The notes below the pieces were generated by a model that had not been told where the DNA came from, ran no database searches, and worked only from the letters and a program-made list of their open reading frames with translations. From contig JAFGFR010000154.1 in assembly GCA_016930955.1 (NCBI GenBank), positions 1 through 12,850 of the forward strand: a DNA stretch of 12,850 nucleotides. Reading direction: 5' to 3'. The DNA comes from Victivallales bacterium (GTDB lineage: Bacteria; Verrucomicrobiota; Lentisphaeria; Victivallales; JAADHT01). The translations under genes and the position numbers were made by a program. Position 1 is the first letter of the stretch. Each line of letters begins with the position of its first letter. Below, in pieces: positions 1 to 6,766 of the stretch.

Positions 1-711
1 GCCGACCAGCCCGCCATCGACATCCTCGCGCCGTATCAGATCGCCGGAGTTCGAGGGGTTCATGCTGCCACCATACAGTATGCATACACTCGCGCCAGCC
101 GCGGCGCCAAACATGTCGGTTATCACGGACCTAATGAATGCATGCGTATCCTGGGCCATATCCGGAGTGGCTGTCTTCCCCGTGCCGATCGCCCAAACAG
201 GCTCGTAGGCCACCACGGTCTTCTCCATCTGTTCAGTCGTCATGCCGGCAAGCCCTGCGCGCAATTGCCTGTCGAGAACCTTTTCAGTCTTGTTTGACTC
301 GCGCTCCTCGAGAAGCTCGCCAATGCAGACTATGGGGACCAGCCCGCAGTCGAGCGCAGCTTTCAACCTCTTGTTCACCGTCTCGTCCGTCTCCCCGAAA
401 TATTGCCTGCGCTCGCTATGCCCTATGATAACGTATTCAACCCCCAGCTCCTTGAGCATCGCGCCGGATATCTCTCCCGTGAAGGCCCCGGACTTCTCCC
501 AGTGGATATTCTGCGCCCCCACCTTGACGTTGCTGCCGGCCGCAGCTTTGACAGCCTCCGACAGCCCAGTAAAAGGCGGACATACGACCACAGATACGTC
601 CCCGGGCTCCACATCCTTCACCAGAGGCTTGAACGCCTCGACAAAATCCCGGGCCTCGGAAGCCGTCTTGTTCATCTTCCAGTTGCCCGCAATAATCACT
701 TTCTTTGACAT
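1..711 (-). CDS. tpiA: Triosephosphate isomerase, C-terminus cut by window edge
   Basis: This enzyme interconverts dihydroxyacetone phosphate and glyceraldehyde 3-phosphate in glycolysis and gluconeogenesis, in the cytoplasm. Reading the minus strand from the ATG at 711 gives 237 residues of an uninterrupted TIM barrel; the family is about 250 long, so only some 10-15 residues are missing past position 1. The catalytic set is intact: GNWKMN with N10 and K12, GHSERR with H98, and YEPVWAIGTG with E170, followed by the phosphate-binding GGS at 214-216. The start is supported by AGGAG (717-721 on the plus strand) five bases upstream. It is divergent from mreB across 237 bp. Identity is certain from the motifs; nothing is odd about it. 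Confidence 0.97.
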   Translation of the reverse strand, partial: MSKKVIIAGNWKMNKTASEARDFVEAFKPLVKDVEPGDVSVVVCPPFTGLSEAVKAAAGSNVKVGAQNIHWEKSGAFTGEISGAMLKELGVEYVIIGHSERRQYFGETDETVNKRLKAALDCGLVPIVCIGELLEERESNKTEKVLDRQLRAGLAGMTTEQMEKTVVAYEPVWAIGTGKTATPDMAQDTHAFIRSVITDMFGAAAGASVCILYGGSMNPSNSGDLIRREDVDGGLVG

Positions 712-860
712 CTCAACTCCTGAAGATTAGTATTCATGCATAAATTGGTCCCTGCAAACAAAACAAACCTAGAATGTACTCCATCTCGCCCGTCTTGCAA
801 ACGCCACGCGTATATTTTCCAAAAAAATCCCGCTCAGCGCATTATTCCAAAGAAAAATGC

Positions 861-888
861 TTGATTAGCATAAACTTCAATGTATATT
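861..888 (+). promoter_or_regulatory. Putative sigma70-type promoter of mreB
   Basis: TTGATT (861-866) and TATATT (883-888) are separated by 16 bp in the AT-rich divergent region between tpiA and mreB. They match the consensus at 4/6 and 5/6 positions. The implied start near 895 would leave a leader of about 54 nt before the mreB ATG. No equally good candidate was seen for tpiA on the other strand. Confidence 0.4.
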
Positions 889-948
889 CAAGGGCGGAAA
901 GGTGTTTGAGCTTGGATTCTTGTACTATTTACTAACAAGGGTGTTCTG

Positions 949-2010
949 ATGTTATATCAGAGACTGTCGAAATATTTTGCCAGCGACATCGGCATAGACC
1001 TGGGCACGGCGAATTGCCTTGTCTTCGTGAGGGACAAGGGCATCGTCCTTTCAGAACCTTCTGTAGTGGCGATTGCCGCGGGGACCAAGGAGATTCTGGC
1101 CGTCGGAAGCGAGGCTAAAAGAATGCTCGGGAGAACCCCAGGCAACATCAAGGCCATAAGGCCCATGAAGGACGGGGTGATCGCCGATTTCGAGATCACC
1201 GAGGAGATGCTCCGCTACTTCATACAAAAGGCCAGGAGCTATGTCAGCAGAAGCAGGCGCTTTCTCTCGCCAAGAGTCCTGATAGCCGTGCCCTCCGGCA
1301 TAACCGAGGTCGAGACCAGGGCTGTGAAAGACAGCGCGCAGCGCGCAGGCGCGGGCGAGATATACCTCATGGAGGAGCCTATGGCCGCGGCAATCGGCGT
1401 GGGCTTGCCGGTTTCGGAGCCTTCAGGCAGCATGATCGTGGACATCGGAGGCGGCACAACCGAGGTCGCCGTGATATCCTTCTCGGGTATCGTGGAGTCC
1501 CGCAGCGTGCGTGTTGGCGGCGACGAAATGGATGCCGCAATCAGCCAGCACATGAAGAGAGCCTATAACCTGATGATCGGGGAAAGGACTTCCGAGGAGA
1601 TCAAGATATCCATCGGCAGCGCATATCCGCAGGACGACGAGAAGACCATGGAGGTCAAGGGACGAGACCTTGTCTCCGGACTGCCAAAGACCATCAGGAT
1701 CACCGCCGAGGAGGTGAGGAACTCCTTGCTCGAGCCTGTGACAAGCATAGTGGAGGCTGTCAGGGGGACTCTCGAGAGATGCCCCCCGGAACTGGCTGCC
1801 GACCTCATTGACCGCGGGATAATGCTCGCAGGAGGAGGAGCATTGCTGAAAGGGCTTGACAAACTGCTTATCGAGGAGACCGGGCTGCCCGTGTTCGTGG
1901 CGGACGACCCGCTCAAGGCCGTGGCTAACGGAACAGGAATAGTCCTTCAAGAAATAGACTATGTCCACAAGGCCTCCCGCAATTCAATGAGGAACAGATT
2001 CAACCGTTAG
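949..2010 (+). CDS. mreB: Rod-shape determining protein MreB (actin-like)
   Basis: MreB polymerises on the inner face of the cytoplasmic membrane and directs lateral peptidoglycan synthesis by the elongasome. The 353-residue product is of normal family length and shows the actin/Hsp70 ATPase signatures: phosphate-1 loop DLGTAN (17-22), phosphate-2 loop DIGGGTTE (165-172) and the adenosine motif LAGGGALL (293-300). The N-terminus MLYQRLSKYFAS could be the membrane-binding amphipathic segment seen in Gram-negative MreB. The C-terminus is a basic tail. The ATG is preceded by AAGGG at 937-941. The usual partner mreC does not follow; the next gene on this strand is an unrelated beta-helix protein about 100 bp downstream. 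Confidence 0.97.
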   Translation: MLYQRLSKYFASDIGIDLGTANCLVFVRDKGIVLSEPSVVAIAAGTKEILAVGSEAKRMLGRTPGNIKAIRPMKDGVIADFEITEEMLRYFIQKARSYVSRSRRFLSPRVLIAVPSGITEVETRAVKDSAQRAGAGEIYLMEEPMAAAIGVGLPVSEPSGSMIVDIGGGTTEVAVISFSGIVESRSVRVGGDEMDAAISQHMKRAYNLMIGERTSEEIKISIGSAYPQDDEKTMEVKGRDLVSGLPKTIRITAEEVRNSLLEPVTSIVEAVRGTLERCPPELAADLIDRGIMLAGGGALLKGLDKLLIEETGLPVFVADDPLKAVANGTGIVLQEIDYVHKASRNSMRNRFNR

Positions 2011-2039
2011 GGGCAATTGCGAAACATCCAGTGCCCACC

Positions 2040-2069
2040 GCGCGGCATTCACCGGTCATTTTGCCGCGC
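2040..2069. other. GC-rich stem-loop downstream of mreB
   Basis: GCGCGGCA (2040-2047) pairs perfectly with TGCCGCGC (2062-2069) around a 14-nt loop that itself contains the palindrome ACCGGT. It lies 30 bp after the mreB stop. No T-run follows, so it is not a classical intrinsic terminator; it could still mark the 3' end of the mreB transcript or be a REP-like element. Confidence 0.4.
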
Positions 2070-2115
2070 CGTCTTGCCGCCCATGAGCTCACAACGCAAC
2101 TATTCTCTCTGCATA

Positions 2116-4026
2116 ATGAAAAACAAAAATTATATCAGTAATCACTCGACAGGGATCAACACTTGGGTGGAGGTGGGCGAGACGAACTGGAGGTGTTTTA
2201 CGCCGATTGAGTTGCTCGTGATGACTGCGATCCTCGCGATCTTGGCATCTATGCTGTGCCTGGTCTCTGCTTGCACCGGCCGGATTCAGCGAGCTAAGGA
2301 CAGCCCATTGCCTCAGCCCTGTCCACACGAATCTGGACGCACCGTCATTGATGTCAGCGAACATGGCGCCAAGCCCGACGATGGCGAAGACGACTTCGAG
2401 GCCATCCGGGCGATTTTTATGAATGTCTCGAATGAGGAGAACGTCACAGTCCACTTTCCTCCCGGCCGCTACGACATCCACACGCCGGTCGACACCCGTC
2501 CAAACCAGAAAGCATTCAGCGCAATTAATGCGAAGAACCTGGTTATTGAGGGCAAAGACGCGATCTGGTGGTTCCACGGATGGATTGGCGTGGCGCACTT
2601 CCAACACTGCCAGGGTTTGACTGTGCGTGGCCTGACCGTGGACTACGAGCGGCCCTTTTACTCTGTTGGCCAGACCATTGCCGCTTCGCTGACTAACAAG
2701 ACCTTTGATGTCAAGGCATGGGATGCTTTCCCTGTCGAAGGCGGCGAACCTGTGGGGGCCTACATGGAGTACGACCCCGAGACCCATCACCCCTTGCCCG
2801 GCGGGCTCGATGTCTACCATGGCGTGGAAAAAACCGAATTGATCGCGCCCCAGACCCTGCGCGTACATTTGATATGGAGCGAGATGCCCAAGCTCGGTGC
2901 ACTGATGGTGTTGCGCCACTACGTGTACGAGTACGGCTGCTTCTCGGCTTACGGATGCGACGGCGCGGTCTTCGAGAACCTGACCTTGCACCACGCCGGC
3001 GGTATTGGCATACATGCCAGCCATGCCAGCGGCACGACCGTGCGCAATGTGAAGGTTGTGCCGCGGCCCGACTCGCCGCACTTTGTGTCGGCCACGGCCG
3101 ATGCCACCCACTTTGGCCAGCACAGCGGAGAGGTAATCGTCGAGAACTGCACTTTCCAAGGCATGGGCGATGATGCAGTCAATGTGCATGCCATGTACCA
3201 CATCGTGGAAAATATCCTGGAGCCCACAGTGCTGGAGACGCACTGTCGCAATGACTGGATCATCGAACCCGAGCCGGGCCATGTGCTGGAACTGACCGAC
3301 CGCAAGACCTTGCTGCCATATGCCACACGCAAGGTTGTCAGGGTTGAGGTTAACCTAAAGGAAGGGCGACACCGCATCACCCTGGATGCCCCCGTGCCGC
3401 CTGAGTTGCAGGTGGGGCACGTGTTGGTCAACGTGGACTGGGCGCCCCTCGTGCGTGTGCGCAACAACATCATGCGCTCGCATCGAGCGAGGGGGGTGCT
3501 GATCCAGTCCCGTGACGTGGTCGTGGAGAACAACACCTTTGACCACGTCAGCGGTGCGGGCATTCATGTAACCACGGACATGTACGATTTCTACGAGTCC
3601 ATCGGCACACGCAACGTGACTATTCGCAACAACACATTTCTCGATTGCGGTTTCGGTGCAACTCGCGCAGGCGCAGTCGTCAATGTCTTTGCGCGGATCG
3701 GTGCATTGGGCAAAGGCAGCTCCGAGGGTCATCCGGGCGTTCACCGCGACATCCTTATCGAGAACAACACCATTGAGAACACTCCCAATTGCGGCATCTA
3801 TTTGGGCGCTACGGACGGGGCCACGGTAAGGGACAACACGCTCAGAAACGTCTGCGCGGCACCCGAATGCAGGGAGTATGCCGCAGGCATTCGCGTGCAG
3901 AACTCCCGCAACGTCCGAGTGGAGAACAACCGCATCCTGGGCGGCAAGGGCATGCAGGAGGCCGTGAATGTTGGCGACGGCTGCGACCGGAAGACGGTCA
4001 CAGTGAAAGGGAATCGAAAGTTGTGA
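2116..4026 (+). CDS. Pseudopilin-type N-terminus fused to GH110-like (alpha-1,3-galactosidase family) beta-helix protein
   Basis: From the ATG at 2116 the product has 636 residues. Residues 27-50 form a prepilin-like signal: Cys at -1, then FTPIELLV with the conserved Glu at +5 (E32), then a hydrophobic stretch. V50-S51-A52-C53 just after it also fits a lipobox, so lipoprotein processing is possible. From residue 77 (VIDVSEHGAKPDDG) the rest is a right-handed parallel beta-helix with repeated N-x-T/V-I-x-N-N-T coils. The stretches LTVDYERPFY, VSATADATHF (D329) and GMGDDAVNVH (D352, D353) resemble glycoside hydrolase family 110, exo-acting enzymes removing alpha-1,3-linked galactose; the acids there are plausible catalytic residues (inference). 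No start has a good RBS: the frame is also open from TTG at 2017 and ATG at 2083, but that part looks non-coding. GC is host-like. Catalytic activity is unproven; a non-catalytic beta-helix is the alternative. Confidence 0.75.
   Translation: MKNKNYISNHSTGINTWVEVGETNWRCFTPIELLVMTAILAILASMLCLVSACTGRIQRAKDSPLPQPCPHESGRTVIDVSEHGAKPDDGEDDFEAIRAIFMNVSNEENVTVHFPPGRYDIHTPVDTRPNQKAFSAINAKNLVIEGKDAIWWFHGWIGVAHFQHCQGLTVRGLTVDYERPFYSVGQTIAASLTNKTFDVKAWDAFPVEGGEPVGAYMEYDPETHHPLPGGLDVYHGVEKTELIAPQTLRVHLIWSEMPKLGALMVLRHYVYEYGCFSAYGCDGAVFENLTLHHAGGIGIHASHASGTTVRNVKVVPRPDSPHFVSATADATHFGQHSGEVIVENCTFQGMGDDAVNVHAMYHIVENILEPTVLETHCRNDWIIEPEPGHVLELTDRKTLLPYATRKVVRVEVNLKEGRHRITLDAPVPPELQVGHVLVNVDWAPLVRVRNNIMRSHRARGVLIQSRDVVVENNTFDHVSGAGIHVTTDMYDFYESIGTRNVTIRNNTFLDCGFGATRAGAVVNVFARIGALGKGSSEGHPGVHRDILIENNTIENTPNCGIYLGATDGATVRDNTLRNVCAAPECREYAAGIRVQNSRNVRVENNRILGGKGMQEAVNVGDGCDRKTVTVKGNRKL
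2185..2256 (+). repeat. Pseudopilin-signal module, copy 1
   Basis: These 72 nt encode NWRCFTPIELLV and the following hydrophobic segment of the GH110-like protein. They align without gaps to 6073-6144 in the pseudopilin gene, with 62 of 72 identical bases by hand count. Similarity continues some 25 nt further upstream with a small indel. The two proteins are otherwise unrelated. Copy 1 is the more diverged: Pro replaces Leu at +3 and the ASMLLPAL continuation is lost. Confidence 0.75.
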
Positions 4027-4075
4027 CCAAGGAACTCAGCAGGCACAGTAAAAAAGATTTACACATATCGGATTT

Positions 4076-5605
4076 TCATTTCACAACGACGGAGACGGTG
4101 AATGCGCCCGCAGCCCCGCCCGTGTTCGCCCACGTCAGCACCACGTCCTGGCCGATATGCTCGGTGCCGGAGATTACCACGCCCGTCACCGTCGAGCCAG
4201 TGACAGCAGTGTCGGCTAGGAACGTGTCGCTATCGGCCGCGGTGCCTAGGCGGAATGTGGCCGGGTCGCCGTTGAGGCATGTGGTCTCTTCCACCTTGAT
4301 CTCGTAGGTCCTGCCGAACTCCAGGTCGGTGATGATGGTCACGTTGCCGCTGGCTACTGAGGCATCCACTACTTGCGGCACTCCTGTTATTTTCTGTAGA
4401 GCCTGCACACCGGCAGCAGTTATTTCAAAACCCGCCGACTGATTAAATCTTATTGAAGACGCATCTGTCGCAAAATATCCATCAACGACAACCTGGGATT
4501 TTTTGCCTGCCTCCAGTGCCGATGTTGCATTTGACCCAAAGAAAGTCCGTGCATTTGGCCCGACAAAAGAACATCCAAGCAAATGAATTTTACCGGCGAC
4601 GCGGCCATCAAGAATTGATGTCCCCGCCGACCTTGTCGTAAAAAGTGTGCCTATTGCAACAAGCTGCCTAAGTATGCTATAGTCATCTCCAGCTTGCGTG
4701 GTGAAAATTGTTCCTATATTGGCTGTATTGCCATAATAGTAACCACCAACCAGACAATAAATGTTATCTGCATTCTGCAGGTCGCTAAAACGTATGCCGT
4801 CACTTATGCACTGTTCCAGCAGTCCATTTTGCGCTGCTAAATCCATTATGCACCCTGCATAACAATGCACGCCGCTCAAATGTATCGGCCCGCCGGATCC
4901 GTTAAGTTGCAACCCAATATATGCTTCATCGATCGGAGTGCCGATAAGAATATGTTTAAGCAATGAGTCGTTCTCGTTATCTGCCTTCCATCCAATGGAT
5001 GTAAACTTCTCAATTTTAATGTTTTCATAAAGATTGTTGCGCGACGCTCCAATTGTGCCATGACTGGTATTTAATCCAATTTTGGCTATGCCATTGCAGT
5101 CAATGGAAAAATCACGCATAAACTTTTGATTGATGCCGCGCGCGGAAATCACGGTGATTGTGCCAGCCGCCGCACGTAATACAGTGCCATTTTTGTGGCC
5201 ATAAAGACCAGCCGGCGCAGCCGATGTGCCAACCGACAAATCCTGACCGAAAACCAAATCATTCACATTATATACCCCGGCATCGAACCGCACAACCTGG
5301 GCGTTATTTTGTGCCCACTTAAAGCAATTGTTTATTGCCATAGTGTTTTCAGCCGCAGTTGCATTCGGTGAAGCACCAAAATCTGCAACGCCAAGCACTT
5401 CATATCTGCCCTCGAGCACGACGGCATCAGGTTTTTCTGTTGCAGCTTCAGTGACTCCATGAGCCGCCGGATCGTCCGCCCCATCATCAGCCTCAAATGC
5501 AACCGCCGCATGGACGCCATCATCTGCGTCATCCCAATCCTGCGAGTAAACGGAGCTGGGCACAAAGGTCGTGGCAGCGAGCATCAGAGACATCATTTTC
5601 AACAT
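4076..5605 (-). CDS. Secreted pectate-lyase-3-like beta-helix protein with phage-like C-terminal domain
   Basis: The 509-residue product starts at an ATG preceded by AAGGAAG five bases upstream. Residues 1-21 look like a Sec signal peptide ending SVYS before Q22. Residues 22-60 form an Asp/Ala-rich linker with DDADDG and ADDGADD. From about residue 68, VLGVADFGASPNATAAEN followed by INNCFKWAQNN and VRFDAGVYNV matches the start of the pectate-lyase-3 / phage tail-spike type beta-helix. The last 105 or so residues (GRTYEIKVEETTCLNG to FTVSVVVK) look like a separate Thr/Gly-rich beta-sandwich reminiscent of virion-associated domains. Base composition is mosaic: about 45% GC in the core (roughly 4390-5400) against about 60% in both ends. 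No catalytic residues could be assigned, so substrate is unknown. It converges on the GH110-like gene with 49 bp between them and no obvious terminator. Confidence 0.75.
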   Translation of the reverse strand: MLKMMSLMLAATTFVPSSVYSQDWDDADDGVHAAVAFEADDGADDPAAHGVTEAATEKPDAVVLEGRYEVLGVADFGASPNATAAENTMAINNCFKWAQNNAQVVRFDAGVYNVNDLVFGQDLSVGTSAAPAGLYGHKNGTVLRAAAGTITVISARGINQKFMRDFSIDCNGIAKIGLNTSHGTIGASRNNLYENIKIEKFTSIGWKADNENDSLLKHILIGTPIDEAYIGLQLNGSGGPIHLSGVHCYAGCIMDLAAQNGLLEQCISDGIRFSDLQNADNIYCLVGGYYYGNTANIGTIFTTQAGDDYSILRQLVAIGTLFTTRSAGTSILDGRVAGKIHLLGCSFVGPNARTFFGSNATSALEAGKKSQVVVDGYFATDASSIRFNQSAGFEITAAGVQALQKITGVPQVVDASVASGNVTIITDLEFGRTYEIKVEETTCLNGDPATFRLGTAADSDTFLADTAVTGSTVTGVVISGTEHIGQDVVLTWANTGGAAGAFTVSVVVK

Positions 5606-5994
5606 TTTGCTTCCTTAAGTGTTCCTGTTGATTCACATAAAACAGTCCAAAACAGGCCAATAAACTAGCACTCGGGAACGCCTAGGGCAAGTTTGAATCG
5701 GATTTTCCCGGAAGTTTTTCAGGTTTATGGAAATGAGGCAATTTCAAAACTACCCGTGGCCGCCTGCCTGCGCGTAGCACGCAGACAGGCAGGGTTGAGG
5801 CACAGCATGCGGCAAGTCGAGATGCCCAGCACAGGCAGCTTCGGGTATGCACCGGCTATTTCCCCGTACCGTCCTGCCGCGCCTGCGCTCCCGACGCGGG
5901 GTTTTGGAATTGGCTTCCTTGACTTTTTATACGTGTTGAATTACTGTATTGTTTTAAGGCATTTTTAGGAATTGAACATAATCCGAGGAGAAAA
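5606..5994. other. Intergenic region with REP-like hairpin, no credible gene
   Basis: This 389-bp gap separates the divergent beta-helix and pseudopilin genes. It holds a REP-like palindrome (5763-5793) and a weaker GC-rich stem, CCGCG (5877-5881) with CGCGG (5895-5899), followed by GGTTTT. A 91-codon frame from 5693 to 5968 runs through both hairpins and has no recognisable protein character, so it is not called. The last about 80 bp before 5995 are AT-rich and probably carry the pseudopilin promoter, but no convincing -35/-10 pair was found. Confidence 0.6.
5763..5793. repeat. REP-like palindrome
   Basis: CCTGCCTG (5763-5770) pairs with CAGGCAGG (5786-5793), and GCGT (5772-5775) with ACGC (5779-5782) around a 3-nt loop; one base on the left and three on the right bulge out. 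REP palindromes are typically mobilised by RAYT transposases, and a RAYT start lies about 200 bp downstream, which supports the reading. Only one copy is visible in this window. Confidence 0.6.
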
Positions 5995-6054
5995 ATGGCT
6001 AGATTATTGCGGTTGGAATATCCGGGAGCGTTTTACCATGTCATGAACTGCGGG
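5995..6054 (+). pseudogene. N-terminal remnant of a RAYT / Y1-type transposase
   Basis: The first about 20 codons read MARLLRLEYPGAFYHVMNCG, which is the characteristic opening of REP-associated tyrosine transposases (consensus like MARPLRIEYPGAxYHVxxRG, the first strand of the Y1 fold). The frame then leaves the transposase and enters a pseudopilin. The HUH and catalytic Tyr motifs are absent. A good GAGGAG lies just before the ATG, so the remnant supplies a translation start to the downstream gene. Confidence 0.65.
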
Positions 6055-6726
6055 AGGCGGTGGAAGTGGAAGAATTGGAGGTGTTTTACGCTGATTGAGT
6101 TGCTTGTGGTCATTGCGATCATCGCAATCCTGGCATCCATGCTGCTGCCGGCTCTGAGCTTGGCCAGAGGGGCTGCACACTCGATTGCATGCACATCAAA
6201 CCTCAAGCAGCATGGTGCGGCGTTGTCGATGTACATCGGTGATTATGACGGCTACTATCCGGTATGCGAATATGACACATTCTACAGCACGCGAAACAAA
6301 GCGCCGCAGGAGCTTCTCATCGGCTATCTGGCCGGCAACACGAAAATTTTCGACTGCCCGGCAAATAGAGACCCGGAGAACTACGCTTGGTGGACCCTTG
6401 CCTATCACCCAAGTTTCACCAAAGGCAACAGCTACATGTACAGCCAGTATTCGATTCAAACGGCGACGTACGGCTCGTTCAAAGAACAGAAGATTATCAG
6501 CCCGAACACCTTTGCATACTCGGCAGACGGGCACTGCACCCCCAACGGCCCTTACTGGGTATCACTCGACAAATCCAAGTTTGGGGGCGAGTTCTGGACT
6601 TACCGGATCCATTGGACCCACAACTGGCAGGTGAACATGCTCTTCGGGGACATGCATGTGTCGAGCGAGAGCCAGGCAGGTATCTTTCCCCGTGTTCGAT
6701 CCTTTCCGCTGCAATCCAGCGACTGA
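5995..6726 (+). CDS. Type II secretion-type pseudopilin (H-X9-DG-like), with transposase-derived leader
   Basis: The 243-residue product carries a prepilin N-terminal signal from about residue 29: RC then FTLIELLVVIAIIAILASML, with the conserved Glu at +5. This is normally cut and methylated by a prepilin peptidase and anchors the protein in the inner membrane or a pseudopilus. SIACTSNLKQHGAALSMYIGDYDGYYP is the usual region after the helix in PVC pseudopilins. Near the C-terminus HNWQVNMLFGDM fits the H-X9-DG motif except for Met in place of Gly. The ATG at 5995 has GAGGAG five bases upstream, but it adds a RAYT-derived leader; an in-frame ATG at 6043 (residue 17) is the alternative start without a clear RBS. 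The gene converges on cysS with 40 bp between. Role in secretion or surface display is inferred from the family. Confidence 0.8.
   Translation: MARLLRLEYPGAFYHVMNCGRRWKWKNWRCFTLIELLVVIAIIAILASMLLPALSLARGAAHSIACTSNLKQHGAALSMYIGDYDGYYPVCEYDTFYSTRNKAPQELLIGYLAGNTKIFDCPANRDPENYAWWTLAYHPSFTKGNSYMYSQYSIQTATYGSFKEQKIISPNTFAYSADGHCTPNGPYWVSLDKSKFGGEFWTYRIHWTHNWQVNMLFGDMHVSSESQAGIFPRVRSFPLQSSD
6073..6144 (+). repeat. Pseudopilin-signal module, copy 2
   Basis: This is the counterpart of 2185-2256, 86% identical over 72 nt by hand count and in the same reading frame relative to the encoded motif. This copy keeps the canonical FTLIELLVVIAI and leads into the expected LLPALSLARG, so it is the more intact version. 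Confidence 0.75.
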
Positions 6727-6766
6727 CCCGTAATCCGCATGGCAGGGTCAAAGGAGAATTTGCTCG

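Noticed and set aside
712..860. Promoter for tpiA on the minus strand
   Set aside because: Only a poor match (TTGCAG with AATACT) was found; it is no better than expected in AT-rich DNA.
2089..3282. Long 397-codon open frame on the minus strand
   Set aside because: It is antisense to the GH110-like gene, whose protein has clear family motifs; the minus-strand translation has no recognisable domain and is a by-product of high GC.
5877..5905. GC stem followed by GGTTTT as a terminator
   Set aside because: The stem is only 5 bp with a 13-nt loop and there is no plus-strand gene upstream for it to terminate.
5693..5968. 91-codon open frame upstream of the pseudopilin
   Set aside because: It crosses the REP-like hairpin and a second GC stem, has no good ribosome site and no protein-like pattern.
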